Shown: piece after piece, positions 22,153 through 33,464 of the stretch | Layout of the letters: the number at the start of each line of letters is the position of its first letter | Numbering within the stretch: the stretch's first letter is position 1 | Source of the DNA: Seiridium cupressi | Taxonomy: Eukaryota; Ascomycota; Sordariomycetes; Amphisphaeriales; Sporocadaceae | NCBI GenBank assembly: GCA_036674765.1 | Contig: JARVKI010000055.1 | Coordinates: 62,001-126,000 of the forward strand | Length of the DNA stretch: 64,000 nucleotides | Direction of reading: 5' to 3' | Position numbers and translations under genes: made by a program | Notes under the pieces: model-generated | Told to the model about the DNA's origin: nothing | The model's database searches: none | Seen by the model: only the letters and a program-made list of their open reading frames with translations

Positions 22153-23523
22153 GGACGTTGGGCGTTGGGTGATGGGTAAAGTTGTCAAGTCGTGATCTCG
22201 AACTTCGCCGGGGAAAGTTTTCGATGGGCAGGTGCTAATTTCTAGGTTTACAGGATTTGTGTGCTCAGAATTTGGTGGGGCTGATGTGGCGCACGATCCC
22301 CACCAAGCCACAGCGACCCGCTTCGAGCTTGCCCACATGGAGGTATGCACATTGTAGTGTGCTAGCTTGATGTGAGGTGCCTTGCAGCACTGAATGGTGC
22401 ATATCTCCGGCGCTCAAAGTTCATGTGAGTTAGCTATGTACTACGAGATGCAAAGGTGCGAATTGCACTCATTGTTGTGGTTTGCAACTCTGCAGTTATC
22501 AACGTCGCTATCAGTTGTAGTACACCATCACAAGGGACAACTTCTCCACATCGTTCGTTCTTTACTCTTTGTTCCAAGAAGCGGAGTGTCTACCCGCAAA
22601 AATTTGTATAAAGCCAAGCGTATGGATTATTCCGTCTTGGTTCCAATTCTGGATGCTGACCACTCCATTTCGTGTCCGTTCGGCACTTCTCCCCATATTT
22701 ATTCTATATATGTTCACCCATTGGCTTAATGACTGCTGCCTCAGACTTGACTGGCGTAGGTTTTTCGAAGTCGAGTCTTTCCCACTTCATGAACAGAGGC
22801 TACGATCAAGACAGTACCAGCGGCTACCAGAATGTAAAAATCCTTCGCGATTACACTACCGTGATGGTCTTCTCTCACGCGTTGAGTAATTCTTCTGCCA
22901 GCGAGCCTGAGTAACAAGAAGCGGCCTGAATCAAAGGGTCCAATGTTCATCATTGCAGAATTGAGTAGAAGTGAATCACAGATTGAATCGTCGTTCAGTA
23001 TTTCAACTCAGAATACTGTATAGATGCGTTTGGCCGAAAGATATGGCCGACTCCCTGATCAAAATAGAATTGAGGCCCGTCATTAAAACTAACAAACAAG
23101 TTCAATAATCTTTATCCTTCTAGATACCCCTAAAACCATCAAAACGATCACTTGGAGCTAGCAGGATACTCTAAGTCGGCAGCTGTAGATAGTTGGGTTG
23201 TTTGTTCGGAATGAAGTACAATATAACATCACCACCATTCCCTTGAAGCTGCCGCATGGTGGCATTAGACATGAGCGTTTGGTGACGTCCGTGGATTGTT
23301 TAGCACTTTCGCACATGGGGAGCTATAAGGACGATTCGGTTCTACGGAGCTATACTACTGGCCTTCATAGTATGAGACTAATAAATGGGCAGGGGGATTG
23401 TGAGATTAAGTGGTTCCGTGTAAGCAGTATGTCTTAGCGAGTGATAACGATCATCATAATATACTAACGCGGTACCTCATTCGGGTGCACTGTGTTATGG
23501 ATGTAACACGCCTTAGTGCAGGG

Positions 23524-23578
23524 TTTTTTCTTCTTCTTTTTTTTTCTTTTTTTTTTCTTCTTTTTTTTCCTTCTTTTT
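23524..23578. repeat. pyrimidine-only tract
   Basis: About 55 bases that are only T and C, mostly T. Such tracts occur near fungal promoters, but here no gene starts nearby. Confidence 0.8.
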
Positions 23579-24511
23579 ACAGTTTTATGGAGGATTATAA
23601 ATACCTAAGGTAGGTTAGTAGTCGAAGGCATACGCTCATAAAGAAAGACGGCGAATTCGACTGGTCGATATAAGGGGACTAAAATTTCGTGTGGGGGCGT
23701 GGCTGCAATGGGTCAAGCACGGTCTAGCACTCATCCATCAAAGCGCTGTCCTCTTAATTCTGCCATGGATAGACACCCAACCCTATGGTAATGCCTATTC
23801 GAGAGATCTATAATCTTGATGCGGCTTTGCGTATAACAGCGCCTAACGAAAAGGACGGTAATTGACTTGTGGCAAGTCTCTAATCAGTCACCTAACATTT
23901 CGGGCCGGGTTCTTTGTTATTCTACGCCACTCCAGCCAACGAAGTAAATCTCCAACGCACCAGACTCGGGTTGTTCCATCCTATTCAGCTCGTTTCGTTC
24001 CCAGTTGTTTATTGTAATAGTCACTATCGTGATCCGAACCTCGTAGTTGTGGCTACATCAACACATCAGATCATAAATTGCGACAATCGAACAATTGCAC
24101 GTGCTATTCGACTCGCTGAATGGATGACATCAATACCAGCGGCCTGACCAGTACGCTCGATGCCGACTCTTTACTATGTCCTTCAACTCCTATTCGCTTC
24201 GTATTGGACGAGTTGCTGGGAAGACTTCAACATTGACTCGTTCGTTTCATGTATGTACGGTACAATGCCGAAGAAGTCCAGTTCAAGGTGATCTGCGCTA
24301 ATCTCCGGCCACGCAACACGCGGTAGTACCGCCGCCAAGACCTTCCACTCAAGGCCCCTGATCACCCCACGTGCATAGCCAAAGCATACATCGCGTAGAG
24401 TAACATGGGTAAATATGGAGGGAGCGAAAGTGCGGAGGAGCTATGGGCTGTAGAATTTGTCGCGATATCCTAGTTAATCGAGAACGAAATTGCTAGCCCG
24501 TAGGGGTTCGG

Positions 24512-24517
24512 TATAAG
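24512..24517 (+). promoter_or_regulatory. TATA-like box of the phytase gene
   Basis: TATAAG lies 77 bp upstream of the phytase start codon, within a plausible distance for a core promoter with a short leader. Confidence 0.4.
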
Positions 24518-24588
24518 TATCTCTGCGCCCACAGGAACAGTCGGGTTGAATAGTTCACTGCGCGATTCGGCATATTCAACGAGCGATC

Positions 24589-26028
24589 ATGTTTTCATTA
24601 CGATTGATCGTCGCCGGGTTGGCCCTGCTGGCCACAAGCTCGTAAGTTCTATACTCCTTCGGTCACGATACACCGGGATATACCAGTAACAATCATGCCA
24701 GTAATGGCCAGTCATTATCTTGCGATTCTGTTGAATCGGGATATCAATGTACCCCAGAGATCTCACAATATTGGGGCCAATATTCGCCGTACTTCGCAGT
24801 GCCATCGGAGATTGATAACGCAATCCCAGCAACTTGCGGAGTTACATCTGTTTTTATGCTGTCTAGGCATGGCGCACGCGACCCGACAGCTTCCAAGACA
24901 GAGCTGTATAACGCAACGGTGGCGGCGATCCAAAACTCAACGACATCATACGGCGCTGGTTATGAATTTATAAAGGACTACGAATACACACTGGGTGCTG
25001 ATCAGCTCACCGCCTTTGGTCAACAGGAGTTGGTCAACGCGGGCGTAAAGTTTTACCAGCGATACGAAAGCCTGACCCGTGATGCCACGCCCTTCGTCAG
25101 GTCTTCTGGAGAAGACAGAGTGGTCGAGTCGGCTCAGAACTGGACGCAAGGCTTTCACCAGGCTAGGCTAGCGGCCCACTGTAATGACCCCGATGCCTTT
25201 CCCTACGACATAGTGATTATATCGGAAGACGAAGGTGTTAACAACACACTCAGCCATAGCCTATGCACTGCTTTTGAGGATGGACCAGATCACGATATCA
25301 ATGATGCAGCGCAAGCAATCTGGAGTGCAGTGTTTCTACCAAACATCACGGCGCGACTGAATACGAATTTGGTAGGCGCCAACCTCACGGACGAGCAGAC
25401 GATCTACCTGATGGATCTGTGCCCCTTCAACACCGTTGCTAATGCAGCCGGAAACATCTCGGAGTGGTGTTCGCTCTTCACCACTGAAGAGTGGCAGCAG
25501 TACGGTTATTACGAGTCGCTGGACAAATATTATGGCTATGGGTATGGCAATCCGCTGGGCCCGACTCAAGGTGTTGGGTTCACGAACGAGCTTATCGCAC
25601 GCCTTACAAACACCAGTGTTCAAGACCATACTAGCACCAACTCGACACTAGATAGCTCACCTGATACTTTCCCGCTGGGTTTGCCCTTGTACGCCGACTT
25701 CTCGCACGATAACGACATGACAGTAATCTATAGTGCTCTGGGGCTTTATAATGCAACGGCACCGCTGTCTAATGTCACATGGGAAACGACCGCTGAGACT
25801 AATGGGTATAGCGCGAGCTGGACCGTACCCTTTGCTGCTAGGATGTACGTTGAAAAGATGACTTGCGGTGGTGCCAATGAAGAGCTGGTGAGAGTGCTGG
25901 TCAACGACCGTGTGATCCCGCTAGAAACATGCGGTGCTGATGAATTGGGCCGTTGCACTCTAAATGCTTTCGTGACGAGCCTCAGTTTCGCTGAGAGCGG
26001 CGGCTTCTGGGATCAATGCTTTGTTTGA
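24589..26028 (+). CDS. secreted histidine-acid phosphatase, phytase type
   Basis: Two exons, 24589-24641 and 24702-26028, giving 459 residues. The 60-bp intron follows the signal peptide, an arrangement typical of fungal phytase genes. The enzyme releases phosphate from phytate or other phosphomonoesters outside the cell. The N-terminus (MFSLRLIVAGLALLATSS) is a signal peptide. The catalytic motif RHGARDP sits at residues 73-79, where the His becomes phosphorylated, and the proton donor pair is in SHDN (H353, D354). Also seen are ISQYWGQYSPYF, usual near the mature N-terminus of fungal phytases, paired Cys residues near both ends, and about ten N-glycosylation sequons. Other acid phosphatases share these motifs; length and N-terminus favour a phytase. 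Repression by phosphate is usual, but I found no certain Pho4-type site. Confidence 0.9.
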
Positions 26029-26650
26029 GATGTGGATCACTATCTAGAAGGAATACGCTGATGTTCTCGTGGAATAATACTTGACCGTGTGAGAAAGTCG
26101 GGCATGCAAACATAAAGCTCCTGCTTCAAAATGAGTAATGTTTTTATTATCAAACCTACTTCAGTACACATCAAACGTCTAAGATCAGCCATAGCTAATG
26201 TAGTCAACACCCCGTCCAACCTCGCCAAAAACGACATCCTAACGCTTCAACTCGTAATGGATAGCCACTCAGCTCGACGATACCATGGGATGGTATCTTC
26301 GGTACCTAGCTAGAATATGCATGTACGAATTGGCTAGAGTTAACCGGGGGCTGCCCCAGCAAGAATGACCCTCCCGGTAAAATAGCTATGTATGTGATGT
26401 ATGTGTATGGTTTTAAATGAAATGGTATCGTGTTTCATGACTATTAGATGTAGGCTGTGATAATTTATGAAATGCAGGAGCATGTTGAGTCCGTGTTCGA
26501 ATAGTGCCTGCGGTACTGCATGAGAGAGCAAAAGGAACCCTGAACCCAGTAGGGCACTCACGTCGCACGGTAATATCTTCATCCCTGCCTTTGCAACCTA
26601 GCACAGTTTCCACCGTGGTCATAGGGTGCGAGTATATCCTCGAATCCATT
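26029..26650. other. intergenic spacer between convergent genes
   Basis: 620 bp between the stops of the phytase and the thioredoxin genes. Only short frames occur. Confidence 0.5.
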
Positions 26651-27034
26651 CTATGCCTTTCCGGCCTCGGCAGCCCTCTTGGTCGCCAGACCACCCAACT
26701 TCTCTGCCGCAGCCATCAAGGCGCGCGGATCCGCACCTTGGATCATCGCTTGTCCGTGCACCGCGACCTGCTTCCCATCTTTGAAAAACATGAATGTGGG
26801 CATAGCCGTGATGCGATATGCTCGTGCAACATCTTGAGCGTGGTCCACGTTTACTTTCGCAAAGGCAAGCTGGCCGTTCACACCGTGCTGCTCTGCTAAT
26901 TTAGTCCAGATCGGAGCAATTTGTTTGCAAGGCGGGCACCAGTCCGCAAAGAAATCGACGGCTACGTATGTATTGCCTGAGAAGAGCACCTGTAGCTCGG
27001 GCAGCGATGACGGGTGATGCACCTTGTCTGTCAT
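26651..27034 (-). CDS. thioredoxin
   Basis: Single-exon gene on the minus strand, 127 residues. Thioredoxins reduce disulfides in partner proteins and are re-reduced by thioredoxin reductase with NADPH. The active site appears as WCPPC in the conserved VDFFADWCPPCKQIAP, an unusual central pair, since most thioredoxins have WCGPC. The cis-Pro follows in TAMPTFMFFKDGK, and the helix-strand order is that of a plain thioredoxin domain covering residues 8-108. A C-terminal extension of about 15 residues, rich in Ala and Lys, follows. I see no signal or mitochondrial presequence, so it is probably cytosolic. Confidence 0.9.
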   Translation of the reverse strand: MTDKVHHPSSLPELQVLFSGNTYVAVDFFADWCPPCKQIAPIWTKLAEQHGVNGQLAFAKVNVDHAQDVARAYRITAMPTFMFFKDGKQVAVHGQAMIQGADPRALMAAAEKLGGLATKRAAEAGKA

Positions 27035-30018
27035 GTTTGGCGGGGTTTGCTGTGATTAAATAGATCTCTCGATCCCGGTACTGAATCTGACGAGTGTTTG
27101 GTCGATGAATTAGTGAATGGATATTGGTGCGTCAGAGAAGAGGAGGACGATTTTCGTCAAGAATTAGCGCGCGAGCAGATATCGTAGTTTCCTCAAATAA
27201 CCTGGAATCGGGGTTCGATCAGCGACGATGGGGTTCGCGAAGCTGACTAACCTAACTAAAAAGTTAAATGGTGTGATTGCCAAATGTGGCGGGGCGCGTC
27301 GCAGAGGGGCCAGAAGTAGCCAATGTCTTCTAGCCAGAACCACGGATATGAACTCAGAAGAGATCATATTTCATACATATGGTACATTCTCCATTTTTAC
27401 TCGAGATGGATCGAATCGATCTAACATTGGGGGAGGTATTAGCTCTGAGGAGAAGTTGCAGTTAAGTATTAGACAGAGAGCCATCTTGTTAGAGAGAACT
27501 ATGCCCACGAAATTTGAAACCTTGCATAAGTTAATCGTATTTGCGTGACCAGAATTACAGAATAAAAGCCTCACGCTTATCCGCGCAACCATCTTGCTAA
27601 TCGCGTTTCGTCTGTACCAGGAAGTCAAACTGATCAAAGGTCGAATCCCTACTGTAGGTGCAGGCTACATTGTAGATTCGGGTATGTGTCAAGGATGACC
27701 CATACGACACCCAAGCCTTATAGCACCTAAGTGATACTCCATTGTACCTTGGGGCATGTTCATTGCACTGGCAGGAGTGTTGAACCGCCTGTGGGGCTAC
27801 CAGGCGAGTTACTTCCCTTGCGACCCAAATCTATTGCCATGGTCATACTCCAACTCCAAATTCTGGCTAGGGCCTTTTGATGAAGGGATGCAGTAGTGCA
27901 GCACAGAACCAAGGGAAGCAGGATATCACAATTATCCGACAGAGAAAATGGTTGTTCGCCGGTCGTGACATCTTCAAGTGATCTGTCTCAGGGTCACGCG
28001 ACATGCACATCAGCTATGCGCGAGCCGCCGGCTACTGACCAGCTTCTGCACTTTCGACACGAAGGCTTGCAGCTTCCCATGCGCCAAGCTTACTCGCTGT
28101 TGATGGAATCGTCGGGTGTCATCCCTGAGGCTAATATGTCCCCATACAAGATTCTAACCAGATGCAGGCGCTACATGAAAGGAAAGGCTGCTCCAGCCCG
28201 CAAATAACAAGAGGCTTTTGCAACATATGTATAACCAATAAGGCATATCGAATGGTATCTATGTTGCGTTGACCGCAGCTTACATCCTCGCCGCCCCCCT
28301 AGTTAGTTTGCACATGGTATAATACGCGGAAGACCTCGAGACACTGGGTTGCGCTGGCCGCTGCCGTATTGCCGAACAGCCTCAACATCTTCGGAACATG
28401 GAACACCCTGAATTCCTTCCAAGCAATCACGAATTGATGTTACCAAACTTCTGGGACAGGCCGCCTAGGACGGAAGAGCTTCATTGTTCTCTGCAACATG
28501 CACTACACAACCCCTCCTTGGCAGGGACTCCTGGCGCCATGTCTTGAGGCGAAACTCGCCCACGATTCACGAGATCCACCAGGTACAGCATCTTCAAGCA
28601 CTGCTGGCCTGGCTTTTGTCGGCAGTTATGGGTCCTATTTCCCCATCTCTGGATGCCAGCGGACATGTCGACCTGTCTTCAAGCTGTATAGAACACTGAA
28701 GGAGAACGGAACAAAGCATTAAGCTAGAGTCCCAACTGTAGACCCAGAAGGAATGTAGAAACAGCCACTAGGTTAGTTAGTTGATTTGTTTCTTCGGCAA
28801 CGCAAGCCGTGCTGCCCTTGAAGAGTCTGTATGATGTTCCGGAGACACGGCCGAAATCCCCACATCGTCAATGGTTAACAAGGCATACTGCTGACTGCCG
28901 ACTATCGCAGAGAGGCACCGAAGAAGGTTTGGAGACGCAAGGAGGCTCTTTCTGGGGCTCTTTGCAGGGGTGTAAAGGGCCTAAAGCATGAATACTACCG
29001 GCGAAGCTTCGCTTTTTGCCGAGCTGCAGCTATGAAACCCTGGCCCCGCCGCCCGCCCCCTGCTGAGACAGAGGACCCCTGGGCGCTTTGTCGCAACTCT
29101 CAACGACGTGTTATGCGAGACACGCGGTGGGCTTCAACCATCACCAACTAACACCTCAGCGGCATCTAGCAAATGCTCGAGGCCCGCAAGCTCTTCCACC
29201 ATAATCCACCTGCAAAACCCGCCTTGCTTGCACCGCTCAGACTTCAGCTAGGTCACACACCCGGCACGACATATTGGTCCCGTGCAAGGTCGCGCTTGGT
29301 TTCTCAAGACTTGAGCCTGGACCGAGATGGGTAGGACCCGCAAGTATGCTGGTGACTGATTCACAACCGCTGGCTGCCAGCTCGCGTCTCATGTACACGA
29401 GATGTCTTCTCTTCGAATGCTTGGGGGTCTCACTTTTGCCCTGGAACAATCGCCATTGGACAACGGGCTTGGAAGGCCTCTCTGGCACATCTAGCTTGTA
29501 TGGGGGAGGCTTCGACCTGGCGTCACACCTCCAGTCATGGGTCCTCCCGAGCACCGTAGAATATACCCCAGTCCTACAGGGAAGTTTCACTCCACAGACC
29601 TTCTTTGGAAAGTCCTGCTCCAAGTGCACGGTTCCTTGAAGCCAAGGTCCTGGGCCCCTTGTTGCAGGCTAAGAGGCCAACTTCATGCTCTAGGATCTTC
29701 CGGCCGGGGAAGTACAGAGATCATTACCACTTCTGATGCTCTTTCATACCCTCTTTTCCTTTCTCCTTCCTACACCCTTACCACCTTTTCCACTCATATC
29801 TTCAAGGCAGGCCTTTTCCTTCTTGTTTTGCTTTCTTGGTAGCCTTGAATTCTGGGCTGGACTCGATTCTGTCGCTTTTCCTTCGACCTACATCCGAGGT
29901 CTCCATCTCCATTTTAATACCATACGCTGGCGTTTTGAACCAAATCCATTGCTTTCGGTCATGTATAGAAGTTGATCGGCAACTTCTTCGAAAGCGCCGC
30001 GACGCGTGTTGCTAAAGC
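27035..30018. other. intergenic region, 3.0 kb
   Basis: This holds the thioredoxin promoter on its left side and a long C/T-rich promoter or leader of the membrane protein on its right (strongest at 29730-29830). Open frames at 28480-28720 and at 29237-29640 occur on both strands at once and carry no motifs. I see no gene here with any confidence. Confidence 0.4.
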
Positions 30019-31750
30019 ATGACTGAGGACGAAGAGATGGCACCATCAAAGGCTAGGGGGTCGCTTGAAGGCCGCCAGTTGGGTTCCTCGTCGGGTCGTA
30101 TTTTATCGAAGTCTTCGGAGGATAGTTTCGAGTCGATATCTGGGGCCGATAGATTCGGCGCCAACGAGATTCGGGATGGTGGTGGTGATGTTGGGAAGGG
30201 AAACGGCAGTGGTGGTGGTAGAGACGGCGGCGACAGAAATAAGGGTAACAACAGGAGCCAAGACGAGGGCAGCAACAGCGACAAGAATGATAAAAACAAC
30301 GATGGGAATAACAACAACAATGATGGCAACAAGAACAACAGTCAGAGCGACTCGACCACAACCAGCATCGTGATAGCTACCAGCACTCCGGAACTTCCTC
30401 CGTTGGCAGTGCCTGTAGCGCCGCCCGTGATCACGTCCTCACTCACTGTTTCGACAACACCGGCCGTCTCGGTTGTTGAGACAACAAGCGTCATAACGTC
30501 AATACAAATGGCCACAATGACGACGATCATCCCGGTGATGGCAACTATACCACCTATTTCAATCTCTAGTCAGCCGCGGAAAGGTGTGGATGGGCCAGGG
30601 CCGGATTTCACCCCGGCTCTTCCCGCTTTTGGGACATCGTCTTCAATCGGAACGGTGGCTGTTACGGCCACAGATACGACCGCTGCCACCACGGCAACCG
30701 CAATTGCAGATTCTCTCAGCGGTGATAACAACAAAACCAACGGAAACGGCAATGGTAATGGCGGACATGGTGGCAAGAATGATCAAAATAACAAACCACC
30801 CCCCGGTGCGCTGGACCCGGCGGCAGAGCACGCGCTTATTGCCGTAGGCTCAATAGGTAAGATGGATTATAGTTGCTTCTATTCCCGTCATAACTAACCG
30901 ATTCGTAGGCGCATTTGTGCTGATTTGTTTCGTGGCCTGGGTAATTTATCGCACCGTGAAGAAGTCGAGACGCGGCCGAGACTTCAACGGTGGAAATTCT
31001 GGACTCATCAATAGGCTCCCATGGCGCAGAAACCAGAACAACGCTGCGTGGGATAGCAGGAGTATGTTCATGACCAACGACATGCCCCCTCCACTTTACG
31101 AGAAAGGAAGCCACAACTCGATGGAGGATGGGGGATATTATGGCCCCGAGAAGGGGTACCAGCAACAGCAGCCGGGGAGATTGACCCGGTCAAATACGTC
31201 AAGCTCACAGAGAAGCCTCATGCCACAATTAGCTCCAGGTTCAGTGATCGTGATCCCGGCAGAGCAGTACATGGCCATGAGCCAAACACAGTCGCCTATA
31301 GGAAGCGAGCAAGCCAACACCATGAGATCACGGATGCCGGATTCTTTCTTCAACCAGTCGGAGCTCGCCCGCCAGCCCTCGGATGCCTATGACCCAGCGC
31401 GGCGGCAGGTCAATAGAGCAAGTGAGCTCTCTTCTCTGTCGTCAGGCTTCGGGGACGGTGATATCATCATACCCGAGCAGTACCTCAACAAGCCGCAGCC
31501 TGCAGCGACGCAACTACGCCAATCGAATAACTTTATAACACGTTTCTCCTGGATGAGCCGGAGAGATGCGGGAAACCGAGAGACTGTCTACACGACGACC
31601 AGCGAGGATCGTCCTGCCAAATATCGGTCAGTGGGAAGTTGGGTCAACCAACAAACCGGGAGGCTAAAGAGAGCGGAAGAAAAGAAACAGGAGGTTCCTC
31701 CGATCCCCAACATGCCGCCTAATGTCAATGGCCAGGGGGATTTCAGGTAA
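30019..31750 (+). CDS. single-pass membrane protein with a low-complexity outer part
   Basis: Two exons, 30019-30856 and 30909-31750, joined across a 52-bp intron (GTAAGA...GTAG), giving 559 residues. The N-terminal 270 residues are low-complexity: Gly/Asp/Asn/Lys-rich, then a long Thr/Ser/Val/Pro-rich stretch likely to be O-glycosylated, then Gly/Asn repeats. One membrane segment (AVGSIGAFVLICFVAWVIYR, about residues 274-293) is followed by a basic stop-transfer sequence (KKSRRGR). The 260-residue C-terminal part is probably cytoplasmic and includes two similar motifs: PGSVIVIPAEQYM and DGDIIIPEQYL. This layout is seen in many filamentous-fungal proteins, some resembling wall-stress sensors, but I see neither a signal peptide nor a Cys-rich WSC head. 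The function is unknown. The intron falls inside the membrane-segment codons. Confidence 0.75.
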
Positions 31751-33464
31751 CCAAGATGGGTCACGAAGCGCCTATACCCAACAGCTCCAGTCCATCGACT
31801 GCCTTGATTTAATGACCACCCGACCAAGGAGACGGGCTGATGGTGGGGGCTGTAATAACAACCGTTCATATATCTTATTCGTATTTGTACATAAACACTG
31901 GTCTGGTTCTCGGGCCTCGTATATATGAGGCAGAGGCCGCATCCGAGTCCAACCCCAAATCGGTTGGCAAGCACACTCTTGAAACTGGCATATCTAGCAT
32001 GGCGAGGCGTTTGAATTGAAAACATGGTCACCACCAAGTGGCCATTTGACATTTAACCAATTATATTTATCGTTTCCTGCAGGATGTTTCAAGGAGCACA
32101 CATAATACTCATTCATTATCTTGTTCATTTCCCTTTTCCCGTTCCGAGCGACTTGCCTTGCTATGGGCGTGCAACTAACGTAGTACGTAATTGAATTGTT
32201 TACCTATACTGGTTTGCAGGAACAAACCGACAACGAGGTGTGCGAGGCTTGGTTTCTCATCAAGGTTAGTTTAAATGCAACACTGAACATTCTAAGGACA
32301 TGAGGGGTTTGAACTACTGTAATCGATTCGTTCGTCATCATACAAGTGGCAGACGGATTAGCATGACATCGACAATGATTAACACCAAGTTAATGCATGG
32401 GCATGTACGTGGTGGTACCCATGCAACCAGGGGCGCAGCTCACTGTAGAAACAAAACCAAGGAATGATGGGTATATCCACGAATTGAAAACAGCCCCTTT
32501 CTCTTGCCAAAACAGGATCTTGACGGTGCAACAGACACGCCAATAGAACGCGCGTTTCCTGTGACATTGAGACATCTCTCTTCCACATGACTCAATGTAC
32601 AATCTACATATCGTAGAAGCCCCCAGAGTGGCCACCTACATAGAATTGCCGGCGTGGCCTCTTGATACCCGTGGCCAAGCGGACATAGAGTTGCGGAGCG
32701 CCATGGCTCACCTATTACCCATGCCTTCCAAAGACAAGTTGTAGTAAGTTGAAACCTGGGACACTAGACCAGTAATCCTCGTGTTTCCATCCAGCGCTTG
32801 GTCCATCTCGAGGCAGCGGTCGCCTCGAGTATTGCACAGCCCGCCCTCTGCGGGAACGGGAGCACTACGTCGCCTGGCAATCAGTGGGTTTAGTGGGCAG
32901 CCAGCTTTCCGGCTGTGGCGCAGCTAATGACGCAGTTTGAGTGTAGCGCCCGCCGCAGGCAAGAACGCAGCCAGGCAGCTCACAAGCCGCCCTCCATGGC
33001 CCATTCCGGCTTTTGGCGTTTGGAAGCAACCCAAACCCAGCTTCATGTTCAAGCATATCCCGGATGCAATGACGGTCGGGATCCGTCTGCGACCTGGAAG
33101 GAGGCTGCATTCTCCGAGCACTCCAATTTTCTGGCGATCCTCAAACTCCTTCGCGTGAAGAAACCTAGACTCCGCCAACAGTGATTTCCTGCTCCCCTCT
33201 ACACAGAACGCGCCCCAAGTTCTCGCATGTGAGCTCAGCCTTGCAACCTCAGCTGACAGGCTCCCATGATCCCCAACTGAGACTCTTCTCTTCCGCTACA
33301 TTAACCCAACTCTGGGCTTCATTCTTTCTGCGCGCTTCAGTTCCAGATCTCTCGTAGCTTTCGTAACCTGGATTGAGAAATCTCAGGCGCCGACAACCTG
33401 TCCCTAAATCCATCTTACCGAAAACCCCCACTAGTTAAGCTGGACCCGTCATACTTAGCCCGCG
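31751..33464. other. intergenic region, 1.7 kb
   Basis: This lies between two genes on the plus strand. It holds the 3' flank of the membrane protein gene and the promoter and leader of the next gene. Overlapping frames at 32860-33180 on both strands lack motifs. Confidence 0.45.

Larger units (their letters stand above)
22093..24588. other. intergenic region upstream of RPS19 and the phytase
   Basis: 2.5 kb between divergent genes. The RPS19 promoter side has a heptamer tandem repeat at 22125-22152, just 33 bp from the start codon. A pyrimidine tract lies at 23524-23578. The phytase side has a TATA-like TATAAG at 24512-24517. Short open frames across 22394-24150 show no motifs. Confidence 0.45.

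Noticed and set aside
23198..23613. Plus-strand frames before and across the pyrimidine tract
   Set aside because: The Phe/Leu-rich translation comes only from the T/C tract, and no domain is visible.
27590..27660. Possible tRNA T-arm at GGTCGAATCCC
   Set aside because: The loop lacks the invariant TTC and no D-arm or acceptor stem fits around it.
29237..29639. Open frames of about 120-130 residues on both strands
   Set aside because: Both strands are open over the same bases, neither has a motif, and the place fits the leader or promoter of the membrane protein gene.
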